DNA of 55,319 nt from contig DHFW01000031.1 in assembly GCA_002402465.1 (NCBI GenBank), forward strand, positions 1 to 55,319, given 5' to 3'. Source of the DNA: Bacteroidales bacterium UBA4814. GTDB taxonomy: Bacteria > Bacteroidota > Bacteroidia > Bacteroidales > UBA7960. The position numbers were made by a program, and so were the translations under genes. Position 1 is the stretch's first letter. The number at the start of each line of letters is the position of its first letter. A model generated the notes under the pieces. The model saw only the letters and a list, made by a program, of their open reading frames with translations. It was not told the DNA's origin and made no database searches. Positions 42,733-51,787 of the stretch are shown here, one piece after another.

Positions 42733-43974
42733 TTAATTATACCGACCGTTGCTGTTACCTCTGCCATAGCCATTTCGGTTGCCTGAACTCCGTTGGGAGC
42801 GCTGGGTTTTGGGAGCAACTTTGGCAACGGTGTGGTCGAGCAAAGGATACATCAGGTTTTCTATTTCGGGGATCTTCAGTCCGATCAGGTGCTGAATGTC
42901 GCGCAGGTATTCCTTTTCTTCAGCATCGCAAAAGGCGATGGCGGAGCCGTTGGCGCCGGCGCGGCCGGTGCGGCCAATGCGGTGCACGTATGATTCGGGC
43001 ATGTTGGGCAGCTCAAAGTTGATCACATGCGAGAGGTCGTCGATGTCGATGCCCCTTGCGGCGATATCTGTGGCAACGAGTACCCTGGTCTGCCTCGATT
43101 TGAAGTTGCTCAGCGCCTTCTGACGGGCGTTTTGCGACTTGTTGCCGTGGATGGCCTCTGCCAGGATACCTGCACGGCTAAGGTCTCTCGACACCTTGTC
43201 GGCCCCATGCTTGGTACGGGTAAACACCAGCGCCCTGTCGATGGTGTCGCCTTTCAGCACTTCGATGAGCAGGTTTTTCTTGTTTTTCTTATCCACAAAA
43301 TAAACAGACTGGTTTATGGCGTCTACGGTACTGGAGACCGGAGTCACCGATACCTTTGCCGGGTTTACCAGTATGGTGTCGGCCAGTTGAATAATGGCGG
43401 GCGGCATGGTAGCTGAGAAAAACAGCGACTGCCTTTTTCGGGGCAGGCGGGCGAGTACTTTTTTTACGTCGTTTACGAAACCCATGTCGAGCATACGGTC
43501 GGCTTCATCAAGCACAAAGAACTGGATGCTGTCGAGGTTTACATGGCGCTGGTTCATCAGGTCGAGCAGGCGACCGGGTGTGGCAACCAGGATATCCAGG
43601 CCGTTGCGTAGTGCATTTACCTGGCTGTTTTGGTTCACGCCACCAAAAATGACATGGTGCCTTAGGCTGGTATGCCGGCCATAGGAGGTAAAGCTTTCGT
43701 CAATCTGTATGGCCAGCTCGCGGGTAGGGGTGAGGATCAGCGCTTTGATAGGGCGTTTCCCTGCGTTGGAATTTCTTTCCTGCGAAAGCAGCTGAATCAT
43801 GGGGATGGCGAAGGCCGCCGTTTTCCCGGTACCGGTTTGGGCGCAACCCAAAATATCTCTGCGGTTTAGCACCAAGGGAATGGCTTCTGCCTGAATGGGT
43901 GTGGGAGTGGTATAGCCCTCGTGTTTTAAAGCCCTGAGGATGGGCTCAATTAAATTTAAATTTTCAAAAGTCAT
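42733..43974 (-). CDS. rhlE: DEAD-box RNA helicase, RhlE-like
   Basis: 413 residues from ATG 43974 (MTFENLNLIEPILRALKHEGYTTPTPIQ); the frame is open further upstream, but that part lies in the 5' leader. Motifs in order: Q-motif with PIQAEAIPLVL, Walker A AQTGTGKTA, PTRELAIQ, TPGRLLDLM, DEAD in VLDEADRMLDMGF, SAT in FFSATMPP, then VFTRTKHGADK, VATDIAARGIDID and HRIGRTGRAG. A short Gly/Asn/Arg-rich tail (NRNGYGRGNSNGRYN) probably binds RNA. It fits RhlE-type helicases of ribosome assembly or cold adaptation. Confidence 0.93.
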   Translation of the reverse strand: MTFENLNLIEPILRALKHEGYTTPTPIQAEAIPLVLNRRDILGCAQTGTGKTAAFAIPMIQLLSQERNSNAGKRPIKALILTPTRELAIQIDESFTSYGRHTSLRHHVIFGGVNQNSQVNALRNGLDILVATPGRLLDLMNQRHVNLDSIQFFVLDEADRMLDMGFVNDVKKVLARLPRKRQSLFFSATMPPAIIQLADTILVNPAKVSVTPVSSTVDAINQSVYFVDKKNKKNLLIEVLKGDTIDRALVFTRTKHGADKVSRDLSRAGILAEAIHGNKSQNARQKALSNFKSRQTRVLVATDIAARGIDIDDLSHVINFELPNMPESYVHRIGRTGRAGANGSAIAFCDAEEKEYLRDIQHLIGLKIPEIENLMYPLLDHTVAKVAPKTQRSQRSSGNRNGYGRGNSNGRYN

Positions 43975-44286
43975 TTTAGTAAAATCATATTCAGACCGGA
44001 ATAAATTATAAAGGTTCTCATTCACCGGTCTGATGAAAAAGAATGCTTTTTGTTTAAACTTTAAATAATGGGGAATGGTATTCCGGAGGTACTGACAGCA
44101 CGTAGTCTGTCGCATCGACTGCCTTGGCAGTCCTTTATTAACGTTTAAACCTGCCCAATCATTCTGGGACTTTGTGCCAATGGTTTACTTTTTTGGCGTG
44201 GCAAAGATACGCATTATTTACGTGGCTTTTACACGCTAAGGAAAAAGCGGCTTTCCCTGGCCGTTTTCCTGCTTATTATCAAGTGA
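43975..44286 (-). promoter_or_regulatory. Long 5' leader and candidate promoter of the helicase gene
   Basis: A 312-base stretch without another gene. On the minus strand TATCTTTG (44209-44202) fits the -7 consensus exactly and would give a leader of about 220 bases before the ATG at 43974. Long leaders are common on cold-regulated DEAD-box genes, so post-transcriptional control is possible. No clear -33 box. Confidence 0.45.
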
Positions 44287-44657
44287 TTAAATAGAATTCA
44301 GAAAATCGTGCAAGTCCTCTTCCGGCTTAAGATTGAGTTTTTTCCTGAGGCGCGACCGGCTGATAAATGCACTGGAAGGGAGTATGTTAAGGATTTCGGC
44401 AATTTCCTTTGAGTTTAACCCGATCTTTAAGTAGGCGCACAATCGCAAATCGAGAATGGACAGACCGGGAAATCTGTCTTTCAGTTTCTGGAAAAACTCC
44501 TGATGCAGTTCGTCCATTTGAATTTCAAAGGTTTTGTCTTCAATATTCAGATAAGAATCCAGCATCCTACGAATTTCATTCAATTTTGATTTGCACGGAT
44601 ATTTTTGCACCGAATTAAATTTCTCTTTCAGAGAAAGAAGAATACGGTTTTTATCAC
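44287..44657 (-). pseudogene. C-terminal fragment of a LuxR-type regulator, 5' truncated at the IS
   Basis: The frame runs from the IS boundary (about 44657) to a stop at 44287. It reads SDKNRILLSLKEKFNSVQKYPCK, then a helical segment, then the DNA-binding part FPGLSILDLRLCAYLKIGLNSKEIAEILNILPSSAFISRSRLRKKLNL. This matches the end of the large Bacteroidota regulators that carry a sensor domain, a coiled coil and a LuxR-type HTH. Only about 123 residues remain. The missing front is not on the other side of the IS, which abuts the hflC 3' region, so it has been deleted. A GTG at 44610 gives 107 residues but probably not a real start. Confidence 0.75.
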
Positions 44658-44658
44658 T

Positions 44659-45674
44659 AGCGTTGCGTCTTAGTCAAAACATTATCAACTGATTATAATT
44701 TCGCTCTTTGACATCTTGATAATTTGCGTTTTCAAATAATTTTGGCAATGGCGTGTGATCAAATGGTGCAAGACTTATCAACTGAAGGATTTCGTATGGT
44801 GTATATGGCAGGTTAAGTTTCTTTTTGGCGATAATCACCACAAGGTATGCCGATAGCAATCCAGATTTGAGTTTTAACGGCGTTCTCACTCTGCCCCCAA
44901 AATGATTTAATCTTAAGGTGTTGTTTAATCCACTTGAAAAATGTTTCAATACCCCATCGTGACTTGTACAACTCCGCGACCGTTGAGGCTGACAGCTTGA
45001 AGTTGTTTGGTAGAAATACAAAATTTCTTTGCAACTCCTTCGGTAATGAAAACATATTCGGGAATAACAGTCTTTAAATCAAGTACTGTGTGGATTTTTA
45101 CCGCGGACTTGGTACTGCGAAATGTTGCCCACCAAAAGACCGACAAACAAAGATACACAACAGTTGAATCAAGAGCATAGATTCCACCTTTGAGTTTTGT
45201 CTTAAGTTGATTTTGCCCAACCTACATGCTTTTGGCCTGATCAATTAACTTTAGGGCAAAATCCCGGAAAACTCTCCAGTCTCTGGTTTCATTGGCACGA
45301 GAGATGGTAGATTTATGAAAGGGCTTGCCTATCCCCAGATGATAGTGTTTATTTTTATGCAGTTTCAAACAAAGAGCAGTGTCGCTGAGACTTTCTCGGT
45401 GGGTAAGCTGCCCGAATGTCATACAGAGAAACTGTCGCCAACAAGTAAAATCTTTAGCCTTATAATCCCCATTGTAGCGCTTAACACAATACTTAAACAC
45501 ATGATAAGGAGCAAATTCCATTACTTGTGCGAAAATCATTTTGCCTCGATTCATAGTCAGAGTTTTGTGCGAAGTAACACAAAACTAATTTCAAATCGTT
45601 GCTCGACAAAAAACTTCTGTAACGCAGATATATCAAGACTTTCAAAGAACGTAAGTTAAAAACAACGCAACGCT
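44659..45674 (-). mobile_element. Degenerate IS4-family insertion sequence
   Basis: Bounded by 10-bp perfect terminal inverted repeats, AGCGTTGCGT at 44659-44668 and ACGCAACGCT at 45665-45674. At 1,016 bp it is shorter than intact relatives, whose transposase alone is near 380 codons. No target-site duplication is visible: the left flank ends ATCACT and the right flank begins ATAAAA. The single transposase gene (minus strand) is broken in at least three places. Confidence 0.85.
44674..45554 (-). pseudogene. IS4-family transposase, inactivated
   Basis: Starts MNRGKMIFAQVMEFAPYHVFKYCVKRYNGDYKAKDF (DUF4372-type N-terminus). A TAG at 45222-45224 interrupts the frame after LIDQAKSM. The same frame goes on to the first catalytic Asp in IYALDSTVVYLCL and to IHTVLDLKTVIPEYVFITEG. 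At about 45040 this joins directly, in another frame, to LQRNFVFLPNNF, so roughly 80 codons with the second catalytic Asp are deleted. The third acidic residue is present in YKSRWGIETFFKWIKQHL. A further frameshift follows IWIAI (about 44860), then IIAKKKLNL...YEILQLISL to the end. It cannot be active. Confidence 0.85.
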
Positions 45675-45724
45675 ATAAAACCTTTTATAAAAAAATTAAA
45701 GGCCAAATTGCTTATAAAACCCGC

Positions 45725-46663
45725 TTACCGGGTGTCTTTCAGGTATTTAAACAGTTCGTTGTCGGTGGTCAAAATAATACTTGTATTCTCATCCAGCGAT
45801 TTTTCGAGCGACTCCATTGCACGCAGGAAGCTGTAAAGGTCTCTCGAAATGGCCGTGCGGTTGTATGCAGCGGCATAAATCTCGGTGGCCCTGGCATCGG
45901 CCCGTCCGCGAATCATTTCTGCCTCGCGAATGGCCTCCGATTGAATCTGAGCCAGGTCGCGTTCCTTGTCGCCTTCAATCTTGCGGGCTTCGCCTTCGCC
46001 TTCAGAGCGAAACTGGTCGGCAATACGGTTGCGCTCGCTGATCATTCGGTCGTACACGCGCTCCCTTACCTCGGCCACGTAATTCATCCGCTTGAAGCGG
46101 AAATCGAGAATAACAATACCCAGGTCGGAAGTGCGTTCGTTGGCACGTTTCAGGATCATGGCTTCAATTTCTTCCCGGCCAACGGTGATGTCTTCCAATA
46201 TTTCCAGTTCTTGAAGGTAATCCTCATAAACTTCCGGGGTTCGGTTGGTAGAACGAACCAGGTCAAGGAGTTCATGGCTGGCGATAGCATTTCGAGTCTC
46301 ACCATCCAGAATGTCATCGAGGCGCGACTGTCCGCTGCGCTCATCCCTGAGGCGAATAAAAAACTGCAGGGGGTCAGTGATTTGCCAGCGGGCGTATGTG
46401 TCAACATGAATAAACTTTTTGTCTTGTGTGGGCACCTGGTTAGGATCGCCATCCCACTTCAGATAGCGCTTGTCAAAATATTGCACTTTATGTATGAACG
46501 GAACCTTAAAGTTGAGGCCGGGATCGGTGCGAGGACCCCCGACGGGTTTCCCAAACTGGGTTACAATGGCCTGCTGGGTTTCATCGAGTATGAACATGCT
46601 GCTCAAAGAGAGGATCAGCAGTACCAATACCGAAACAAGTATTATGATAAATTTAGTTTTCAT
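45725..46663 (-). CDS. hflC: HflC, membrane protease modulator (SPFH/band 7)
   Basis: 312 residues. N-terminal membrane anchor (about 4-25, FIIILVSVLVLLILSLSSMFIL), then the SPFH domain with DETQQAIVTQFGKPVG, GLNFKVPFIHKVQYFDKR and VDTYARWQITDPLQFF. The C-terminal coiled coil has RMNYVAEVRERVYDRMISERNRIADQFRSEGEGEARKIEGDKE. With HflK it forms a large ring around FtsH on the periplasmic side and modulates its proteolysis. 18 bases after hflK in one operon. Confidence 0.95.
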   Translation of the reverse strand: MKTKFIIILVSVLVLLILSLSSMFILDETQQAIVTQFGKPVGGPRTDPGLNFKVPFIHKVQYFDKRYLKWDGDPNQVPTQDKKFIHVDTYARWQITDPLQFFIRLRDERSGQSRLDDILDGETRNAIASHELLDLVRSTNRTPEVYEDYLQELEILEDITVGREEIEAMILKRANERTSDLGIVILDFRFKRMNYVAEVRERVYDRMISERNRIADQFRSEGEGEARKIEGDKERDLAQIQSEAIREAEMIRGRADARATEIYAAAYNRTAISRDLYSFLRAMESLEKSLDENTSIILTTDNELFKYLKDTR

Positions 46664-46681
46664 TTGAATTCTTTTTTTGGA

Positions 46682-47656
46682 TTAATTGCCTTGCCTTACC
46701 TGGTCTATGTTCAACAGAGGCAGCACATTGGTGCCTTTTTCGTCCACAATGATTTTGTTGCCAAGGTTTGGCAAAATACGCTCCATTGTTTCATAGTAGA
46801 GGCGCTTTTTAGTCACCTCAGGTGCTTTCACGTATTCAGCATAAAGCGAGCTAAAGCGGTCGGCTTCGCCGGTGGCAATGTTCACGCGGTTCAGGGCATA
46901 AGCTTCGGCCAGCTGTATGGTTTCCTGGGCTTCGCCACGTGCCCGTGGAATCACACGGTTGTATTCCGACTCGGCGCGGTTAATAAGGGTTTCACGTTCC
47001 TGCTGGGCTTCGTTCACAGCGTTAAACGATGGCTTCACCGGGTCGGGCGGATTCACGTCCTGCAGCACTACCTGGTCTATTCGAATGCCGTTTTCGTATT
47101 CGTTGCACATGCGCTGCAGCAAGACTTCCACGCTTGAGGCCACTTCCTGGCGTCCCACGGTAAGCACCTCATTTACGGTACGATCACCTACAATTTTGCG
47201 CATGGCGGCTTCAGCCATGTCGTGAAGGGCATCCTCGGCATCGCGCACGCGGAAGAGGTAGTTGTATGAGTTTACAATACGGTATTGGATCACCCACTCC
47301 ACATCAGCCAGGTTGAGGTCGCCGGTAAGCATAAGCGACTCGTCGCGGTAAGCATCTTTGGAGTACTGCGAACGCACGCCAGCCTCCACCGTGCGAAAGC
47401 CGAATTCCTGCTTTAGTTGACGCTGTACCGGGATCTTATACATGTGTTCGAGCCCGAAGGGCACTATAAAGTTGAGGCCTGGCTGAACCGTGCGGTTGTA
47501 TTTACCGAGAAACAGCACAATGCCTTCCTGCTCTGGACCCACGGTCTTCACCGAGGTGAGCAGGGCAATTAACACCAGCAGCCCGAGAAGCACCTGCCGG
47601 AGGTTTTTTTTGATCAGCTCCAACACTCGGCGGAGCTGAAGTTCTTGTTCGGTCAT
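46682..47656 (-). CDS. hflK: HflK, membrane protease modulator (SPFH/band 7)
   Basis: 324 residues. Anchor at about 20-40 (VLLGLLVLIALLTSVKTVG), then PEQEGIVLFLGKYNRTVQPGLNFIVPFGLE, DLNLADVEWVIQYRI, and the coiled coil with RAESEYNRVIPRARGEAQETIQLAEAYALNRVNIATGEADRF. The QYRIxxxxxYLF and GLNF elements are typical of HflK. It lacks the Gly-rich N-terminal extension of enterobacterial HflK, as is usual outside the gammaproteobacteria. First gene of the hflKC pair. Confidence 0.94.
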   Translation of the reverse strand: MTEQELQLRRVLELIKKNLRQVLLGLLVLIALLTSVKTVGPEQEGIVLFLGKYNRTVQPGLNFIVPFGLEHMYKIPVQRQLKQEFGFRTVEAGVRSQYSKDAYRDESLMLTGDLNLADVEWVIQYRIVNSYNYLFRVRDAEDALHDMAEAAMRKIVGDRTVNEVLTVGRQEVASSVEVLLQRMCNEYENGIRIDQVVLQDVNPPDPVKPSFNAVNEAQQERETLINRAESEYNRVIPRARGEAQETIQLAEAYALNRVNIATGEADRFSSLYAEYVKAPEVTKKRLYYETMERILPNLGNKIIVDEKGTNVLPLLNIDQVRQGN

Positions 47657-47738
47657 TTTAATAATTTTGGTTTGGAAAAAAGTACTTGGAAAGGTTTATG
47701 AAACATTTGCAGGCATAAATGTACCAACGACATTTCAG

Positions 47739-47781
47739 AAAACCTAATTTGCAGGGGTGAATTGGACAAATTCAGGTTAGG
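47739..47781 (-). terminator. Possible weak terminator of the CotH gene
   Basis: On the minus strand ACCTAA...AATTTG and CAAATTAGGT can pair with a bulge and are followed by TTTTCT. The stem is AT-rich, so this is tentative. Confidence 0.35.
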
Positions 47782-47786
47782 TCTTT

Positions 47787-50700
47787 TTACATCTTTATGA
47801 GCTTTTTGGAAAAATCGCCCTGCTCATTCACAAAATGAATGACATATATGCCTTGTTTGAGGTGGCCAATAGGTATTTGTGTGTCTGTTTGCACAATGGC
47901 TTGTTCGAGCACCGGGGTTCCGTCCACACTGAAAATCCTGAGCCAGCCGCCGGGTTTTCCTGTTTTTTTCAAGCCAAGTGTAAAAGAATTCAGGGCTGGA
48001 TTGGGGCTGATGGTGATTTTATTTTGGTTTGATATAGGTTGTGCCGCGCTGCTGATAAGCACTCCTGTAACCGACACATTGTCGAAGCGGTTGTTGCCCG
48101 ACGAGCCACTGGTATTGTCTCCGGCAAAAACAATTTTAAATTGCAAGTCGGCATTGTTGTTAGCATCTTCAAAATCATTCAGATCAATACTGATTAAGTC
48201 CCAATCTGGCAGTAGTGACAGCGTATGGCTCTGTCCGGTATAATGCCATTCGGCACCATCATTGGTTGAATAATAAACCTCTTGTTGGGTCGCACCATTA
48301 TTGGTTCGGGTGGTGGCATAAGTCAGGGAAATATCTTTGTAGCCCGTTGTCGGCGCATCAATAATCAGCGATCGGGTATCGGAAGGATTTCTTGTCCTAA
48401 GCACTGCTCCCTGGTTTGGCTCCTGGCCCATCTGGAGATTAAGGTTCGATACCGGATCTTCTGCCCGGTGGGTTCTTTTGTCCATATAGCCATCACCTGT
48501 GCCTGGGTAAGAAATAAGTGCGCCAGTCACTTCTGAGAAATCAGGCTGAACATAGGTCAGGGTACCGTCGGGTAAGTTGTTAAAATGCCAGTAATGGATA
48601 AGTTCAGTTTCTGGGGCTTGACTTTCAGTAAAATAGGCGGTAAGGGAATGGTTTCCCGTGGGTGTTATGTTTAACAATGGGTCATTGCCATTATTATCGC
48701 CTTCCCAATGGCTGAAAACATACCCCTGTTTTGCAATGGCCTCAATTTGAATCGGGATATTTCTGAAGTAAGTGCCGCTCCAGGGATAAGGAGATTCGGG
48801 CACACCCGGGGTCCCGGCAACAATGTCTATGGTGTTGATTCGGATGTATCCCGCTGCAGGGTCGTTCACATCCACGTTAAGGTTTGTATAATCCGTAAGG
48901 CCGAATTGCATGCGGATATGGTTGCGCTGGTAAATCGGCCTTAGGCTTGCAAACAAAATAAGATCGTCCACATCGTTGTGCCAGAGGGTAGGATTTCCCC
49001 AACCTGGCGAACTCCATCTCTGGGTCTGCTCGTGCATGATGGGTTCAAGCAACTGCCTGTATTCTTCAATAATTTCTGTTGTTCGCTCAGGAAGGAATGC
49101 TGTGTTGAGCAAATCGGCAAAACGGTTGATAAAGTCAATGCGGAAGGTCTCATTCTCGAGCAGTTTTCGCAAAAGAAAGGTTGACCAAGCCGGGTTGGGC
49201 CATTGGGTTTGTGTGGAGTCGGTAGCAAAAGCCAGGGTGTTGTGTGAAAAGGTTTCGAATAAGCCCAGGCCGTAATCCGTGTCGTACATTAGCCATCGCC
49301 AGCGCCCGTCGTGGCCCGGGGGTGCATGGGGCTGAAATCCATCGGTTTTGAGCCTCCAGAATTTTACATTGTTGCCCGGCCAGTCGGTATTGGCAAAATA
49401 AATGTTGGAAATTTGGTAGTCTGTGAAATTATCCAGATTCATCATGGTTTTTATATGCTCAAAGTTCGATGGATCGTTCATTGAGTTGTTGGAAATAAAG
49501 TCGATCATGGAATGGTAGTGTTCCGGATCGCCTTCAATGGTAATGGCATTGGCTTCCAGTAAATCGATGTTTTCAGGATCTACCCCGTAAACCCTTTCCA
49601 GGTAATATTTGTCCAATCTTTCTCTTATGTGGTGAATGCCCCAGTATTCGCCATTTAGAAAAAGTACGGCAGGCTGGAAGTTCTGGGTGTCAAAATTCAG
49701 GTGTGATACCATGGTTTGTATCACCCCATCGCGCATAAAAGCGTTATGGTAATCCTGTCCGGCGTTTCTTAGGATCAGGCGCTTAAAGCTTTCGTATTTC
49801 CGGTCGGGAAAAAAAGGGTGCGCAAAATGAGAAGCTCCGTAACGGGCCCTGGCATAAAGCCTTAAGGATTTTTGCGGGAGGGCCCTGGTCCAGCCTCCGT
49901 GTAACCGCAAGCCCATATTTTGCGATAAGGAAGCCACGGTCCGGTTCGGTTCGAAAAGTTCAAGGTGGGCATTGATTTCCGTAAAATCTCCCCTCAGAAA
50001 ATAATTGGAAGGAGTTCCTCCTACCGGGCTGGCGTGGGGGTATGCCGTCCGCCACTGGTCAAACAACTGTCCTGCCACGTATATGCCCTCGTAATAGTCG
50101 AAAAAGGCATCTTCCTGGAGACTGAGTGAAATCACCGGTACGGGGTACGTGGCGGTATCACTTTCGTTTATGAAATAGGTGGCGGTTATCGTTTCACTGG
50201 GAAGGGCACCGGGTTTTACCGCCCGGGCCCTTATCACCGTACCTTTGCTCACCGGCTCGTTTGGCAGGTAATAAGGCGTTCGGTGCCAGGTAGAAGATAT
50301 CTGGGTAAGTTTATCTGGTTCAGCCGAACGATCATAAATAAATATAGAATCAGAATAAAGATGTGTTCTGAAGGTATTGGTCAGGAATATTCCAAAAGGG
50401 TCGCCGGGGTTTTGCGGATATACATTTTTGTAAGAATAGGTTGTTCCAGAGAGGTTCTCAGGATCAGGGTCAGAACCATCGAGTGTAAACATAATTTGCA
50501 CCTCCGGATCGGGATGTGAAACGGACATATGAAAAGCTTCTGAATAGAAACCTCCTGGTTGGGAAAAAACCGGAGGGCTCAAAAGTTCGTCGTAAGGTTG
50601 GCTGTTATTGGGCATTCCGGGCGTTGGCTCACTAAAGTAGTGCCAATCGCCCGTTCCATCGGGCACCCGGCCATATGAAATACTTGTTGGAATGGCTCTG

Positions 50701-51602
50701 GGCAAAAGCTCACTGATCAAATCACCCTGGGGGCTCGTCAGGATTATTTCTTCTCCATCCTGGCTAATGCTGAAATTGGTGTGAAGCTCCGCCCTGGCCC
50801 TGAAGATGTTTTGACCTTCGATGGGGCCTTCAAATGTACCGTCAGGGAGCTTCCAGGCCACGGCAAGGTTGTCGCCCCAGTGGTTTTGCTTCATTAAAGC
50901 CAGGATGTAATAGTATGTTCCTTCCTGCAGGTGAACAGGATCAGATTGTTGCGCTGGATATAGATGCCATTGGCGGGGAGCCGTATTTAAGGGCACGTGG
51001 GCAATCAACAAAGTATCCTCAGGGCTTTCTGAGGTGCTTATAAACAGTTGGGAGTTATCGTCGCTGGCAATCCAGAAAGTGTAGAAGCCACTTTGGGGTG
51101 CCTTGATATATCCATAGACTCTCTGCCCGTATTCAACTCCGTAATTGGAAGGCGCTTCAAAAAGCCTGGTAAGAATGTTTCGGGTACTGGGATTCTCCGG
51201 GAAACTGATGTGGCCTGTAAGGTCGCTGACAGCCACTCCAGGGATGCCTCCAAAAACCTCTCGCACCAAACCGGGCGTAAAAGCGCCCTGAACCGGCCTC
51301 CGGTCTTTTCCTGAAGCCCAAACCAAAAGATGCTCGCCAGGGTTAAGAGTTACCGACGGGAAAACCCACTTAAAAGGATTTTCGTAATTGTCGGAGAGGC
51401 CAAACCCTTCCAGATTTACAGGTTCTGAACCATAATTGAAAAGTTCAATCCAGTCTTCAAAGTCTCCGTCCTCATCGGCAATGGTCCAGGCATTGGAAGC
51501 CATCACTTCGTTAATGGCAATTGTTTGCGACCATACTGTACTCTGCAGCAATAGCAAGAACAAAAAAAATAATATGCCGGGTAGTAGTTTTTTAAATGCC
51601 AT
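47787..51602 (-). CDS. Large secreted CotH-domain protein with LTD, PA14-like and T9SS domains
   Basis: 1,271 residues from ATG 51602, which gives a clean signal peptide (MAFKKLLPGILFFLFLLLLQSTVWSQ); an earlier ATG at 51674 would add a poor leader. In order: lamin-tail domain (about 27-110, INEVMASN...DWIELFNYG), a PA14-like domain (about 130-280, YGYIKAPQSGFYTFWIASDDNSQLF), a chitobiase/FN3-like module (about 345-480, IMFTLDGSDPDPENLSGTTY), and a CotH kinase domain (about 500-860, with GEYWGIHHIRERLDKYYLE and RWRWLMYDTDYGLGLF). A Bacterial-repeat module (GYVFSHWEGD) and a sandwich domain follow, then a T9SS type A tail (ISPNPALNSFTLGL...GHLKQGIYVIHF). It is exported to the cell surface; a kinase activity on some surface or matrix protein is possible from the CotH family but untested here. 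Confidence 0.9.
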   Translation of the reverse strand: MAFKKLLPGILFFLFLLLLQSTVWSQTIAINEVMASNAWTIADEDGDFEDWIELFNYGSEPVNLEGFGLSDNYENPFKWVFPSVTLNPGEHLLVWASGKDRRPVQGAFTPGLVREVFGGIPGVAVSDLTGHISFPENPSTRNILTRLFEAPSNYGVEYGQRVYGYIKAPQSGFYTFWIASDDNSQLFISTSESPEDTLLIAHVPLNTAPRQWHLYPAQQSDPVHLQEGTYYYILALMKQNHWGDNLAVAWKLPDGTFEGPIEGQNIFRARAELHTNFSISQDGEEIILTSPQGDLISELLPRAIPTSISYGRVPDGTGDWHYFSEPTPGMPNNSQPYDELLSPPVFSQPGGFYSEAFHMSVSHPDPEVQIMFTLDGSDPDPENLSGTTYSYKNVYPQNPGDPFGIFLTNTFRTHLYSDSIFIYDRSAEPDKLTQISSTWHRTPYYLPNEPVSKGTVIRARAVKPGALPSETITATYFINESDTATYPVPVISLSLQEDAFFDYYEGIYVAGQLFDQWRTAYPHASPVGGTPSNYFLRGDFTEINAHLELFEPNRTVASLSQNMGLRLHGGWTRALPQKSLRLYARARYGASHFAHPFFPDRKYESFKRLILRNAGQDYHNAFMRDGVIQTMVSHLNFDTQNFQPAVLFLNGEYWGIHHIRERLDKYYLERVYGVDPENIDLLEANAITIEGDPEHYHSMIDFISNNSMNDPSNFEHIKTMMNLDNFTDYQISNIYFANTDWPGNNVKFWRLKTDGFQPHAPPGHDGRWRWLMYDTDYGLGLFETFSHNTLAFATDSTQTQWPNPAWSTFLLRKLLENETFRIDFINRFADLLNTAFLPERTTEIIEEYRQLLEPIMHEQTQRWSSPGWGNPTLWHNDVDDLILFASLRPIYQRNHIRMQFGLTDYTNLNVDVNDPAAGYIRINTIDIVAGTPGVPESPYPWSGTYFRNIPIQIEAIAKQGYVFSHWEGDNNGNDPLLNITPTGNHSLTAYFTESQAPETELIHYWHFNNLPDGTLTYVQPDFSEVTGALISYPGTGDGYMDKRTHRAEDPVSNLNLQMGQEPNQGAVLRTRNPSDTRSLIIDAPTTGYKDISLTYATTRTNNGATQQEVYYSTNDGAEWHYTGQSHTLSLLPDWDLISIDLNDFEDANNNADLQFKIVFAGDNTSGSSGNNRFDNVSVTGVLISSAAQPISNQNKITISPNPALNSFTLGLKKTGKPGGWLRIFSVDGTPVLEQAIVQTDTQIPIGHLKQGIYVIHFVNEQGDFSKKLIKM

Positions 51603-51730
51603 GGTATTACGTGCAAATTGGAGTTTGGAAAGAACCTTCAGGGGAAAAAACATGTAAATCTTTATATTTTTCAATAGTTTCGACTAAATCTCAGGCTACG
51701 AATATAGTAAAATTACGGGGGCACCCAAAA
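51603..51730. other. Short intergenic region upstream of the CotH gene
   Basis: About 130 bases. It contains the leader of the CotH gene, including a stretch that stays in frame from ATG 51674; no consensus promoter stands out. Confidence 0.4.
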
Positions 51731-51763
51731 CAAAAAACCCGGGCAAGAAGTAAGCCGGGTTTT
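51731..51763 (-). terminator. Terminator of the hypD-like gene
   Basis: AAAACCCGG and CCGGGTTTT (51755-51763 with 51734-51742) form a 9-bp stem; on the minus strand TTTTTTG follows. A T/A-rich run on the other side could let it work in both directions. Confidence 0.8.
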
Positions 51764-51787
51764 ATAAAAAAATAGTCTGAAAAATTA

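Noticed and set aside
42733..44115. Helicase start at 44115
   Set aside because: The first 47 codons have no similarity to DEAD-box proteins and fall in the long leader; ATG 43974 fits the family start.
45540..45660. Target-site duplication around the IS4 element
   Set aside because: The sequences directly outside the inverted repeats (ATCACT and ATAAAA) do not match, so none is claimed.
45941..47137. Plus-strand open frame of 398 codons
   Set aside because: It spans hflC and hflK in antisense, both clearly real; it shows no signal, motif or start context.
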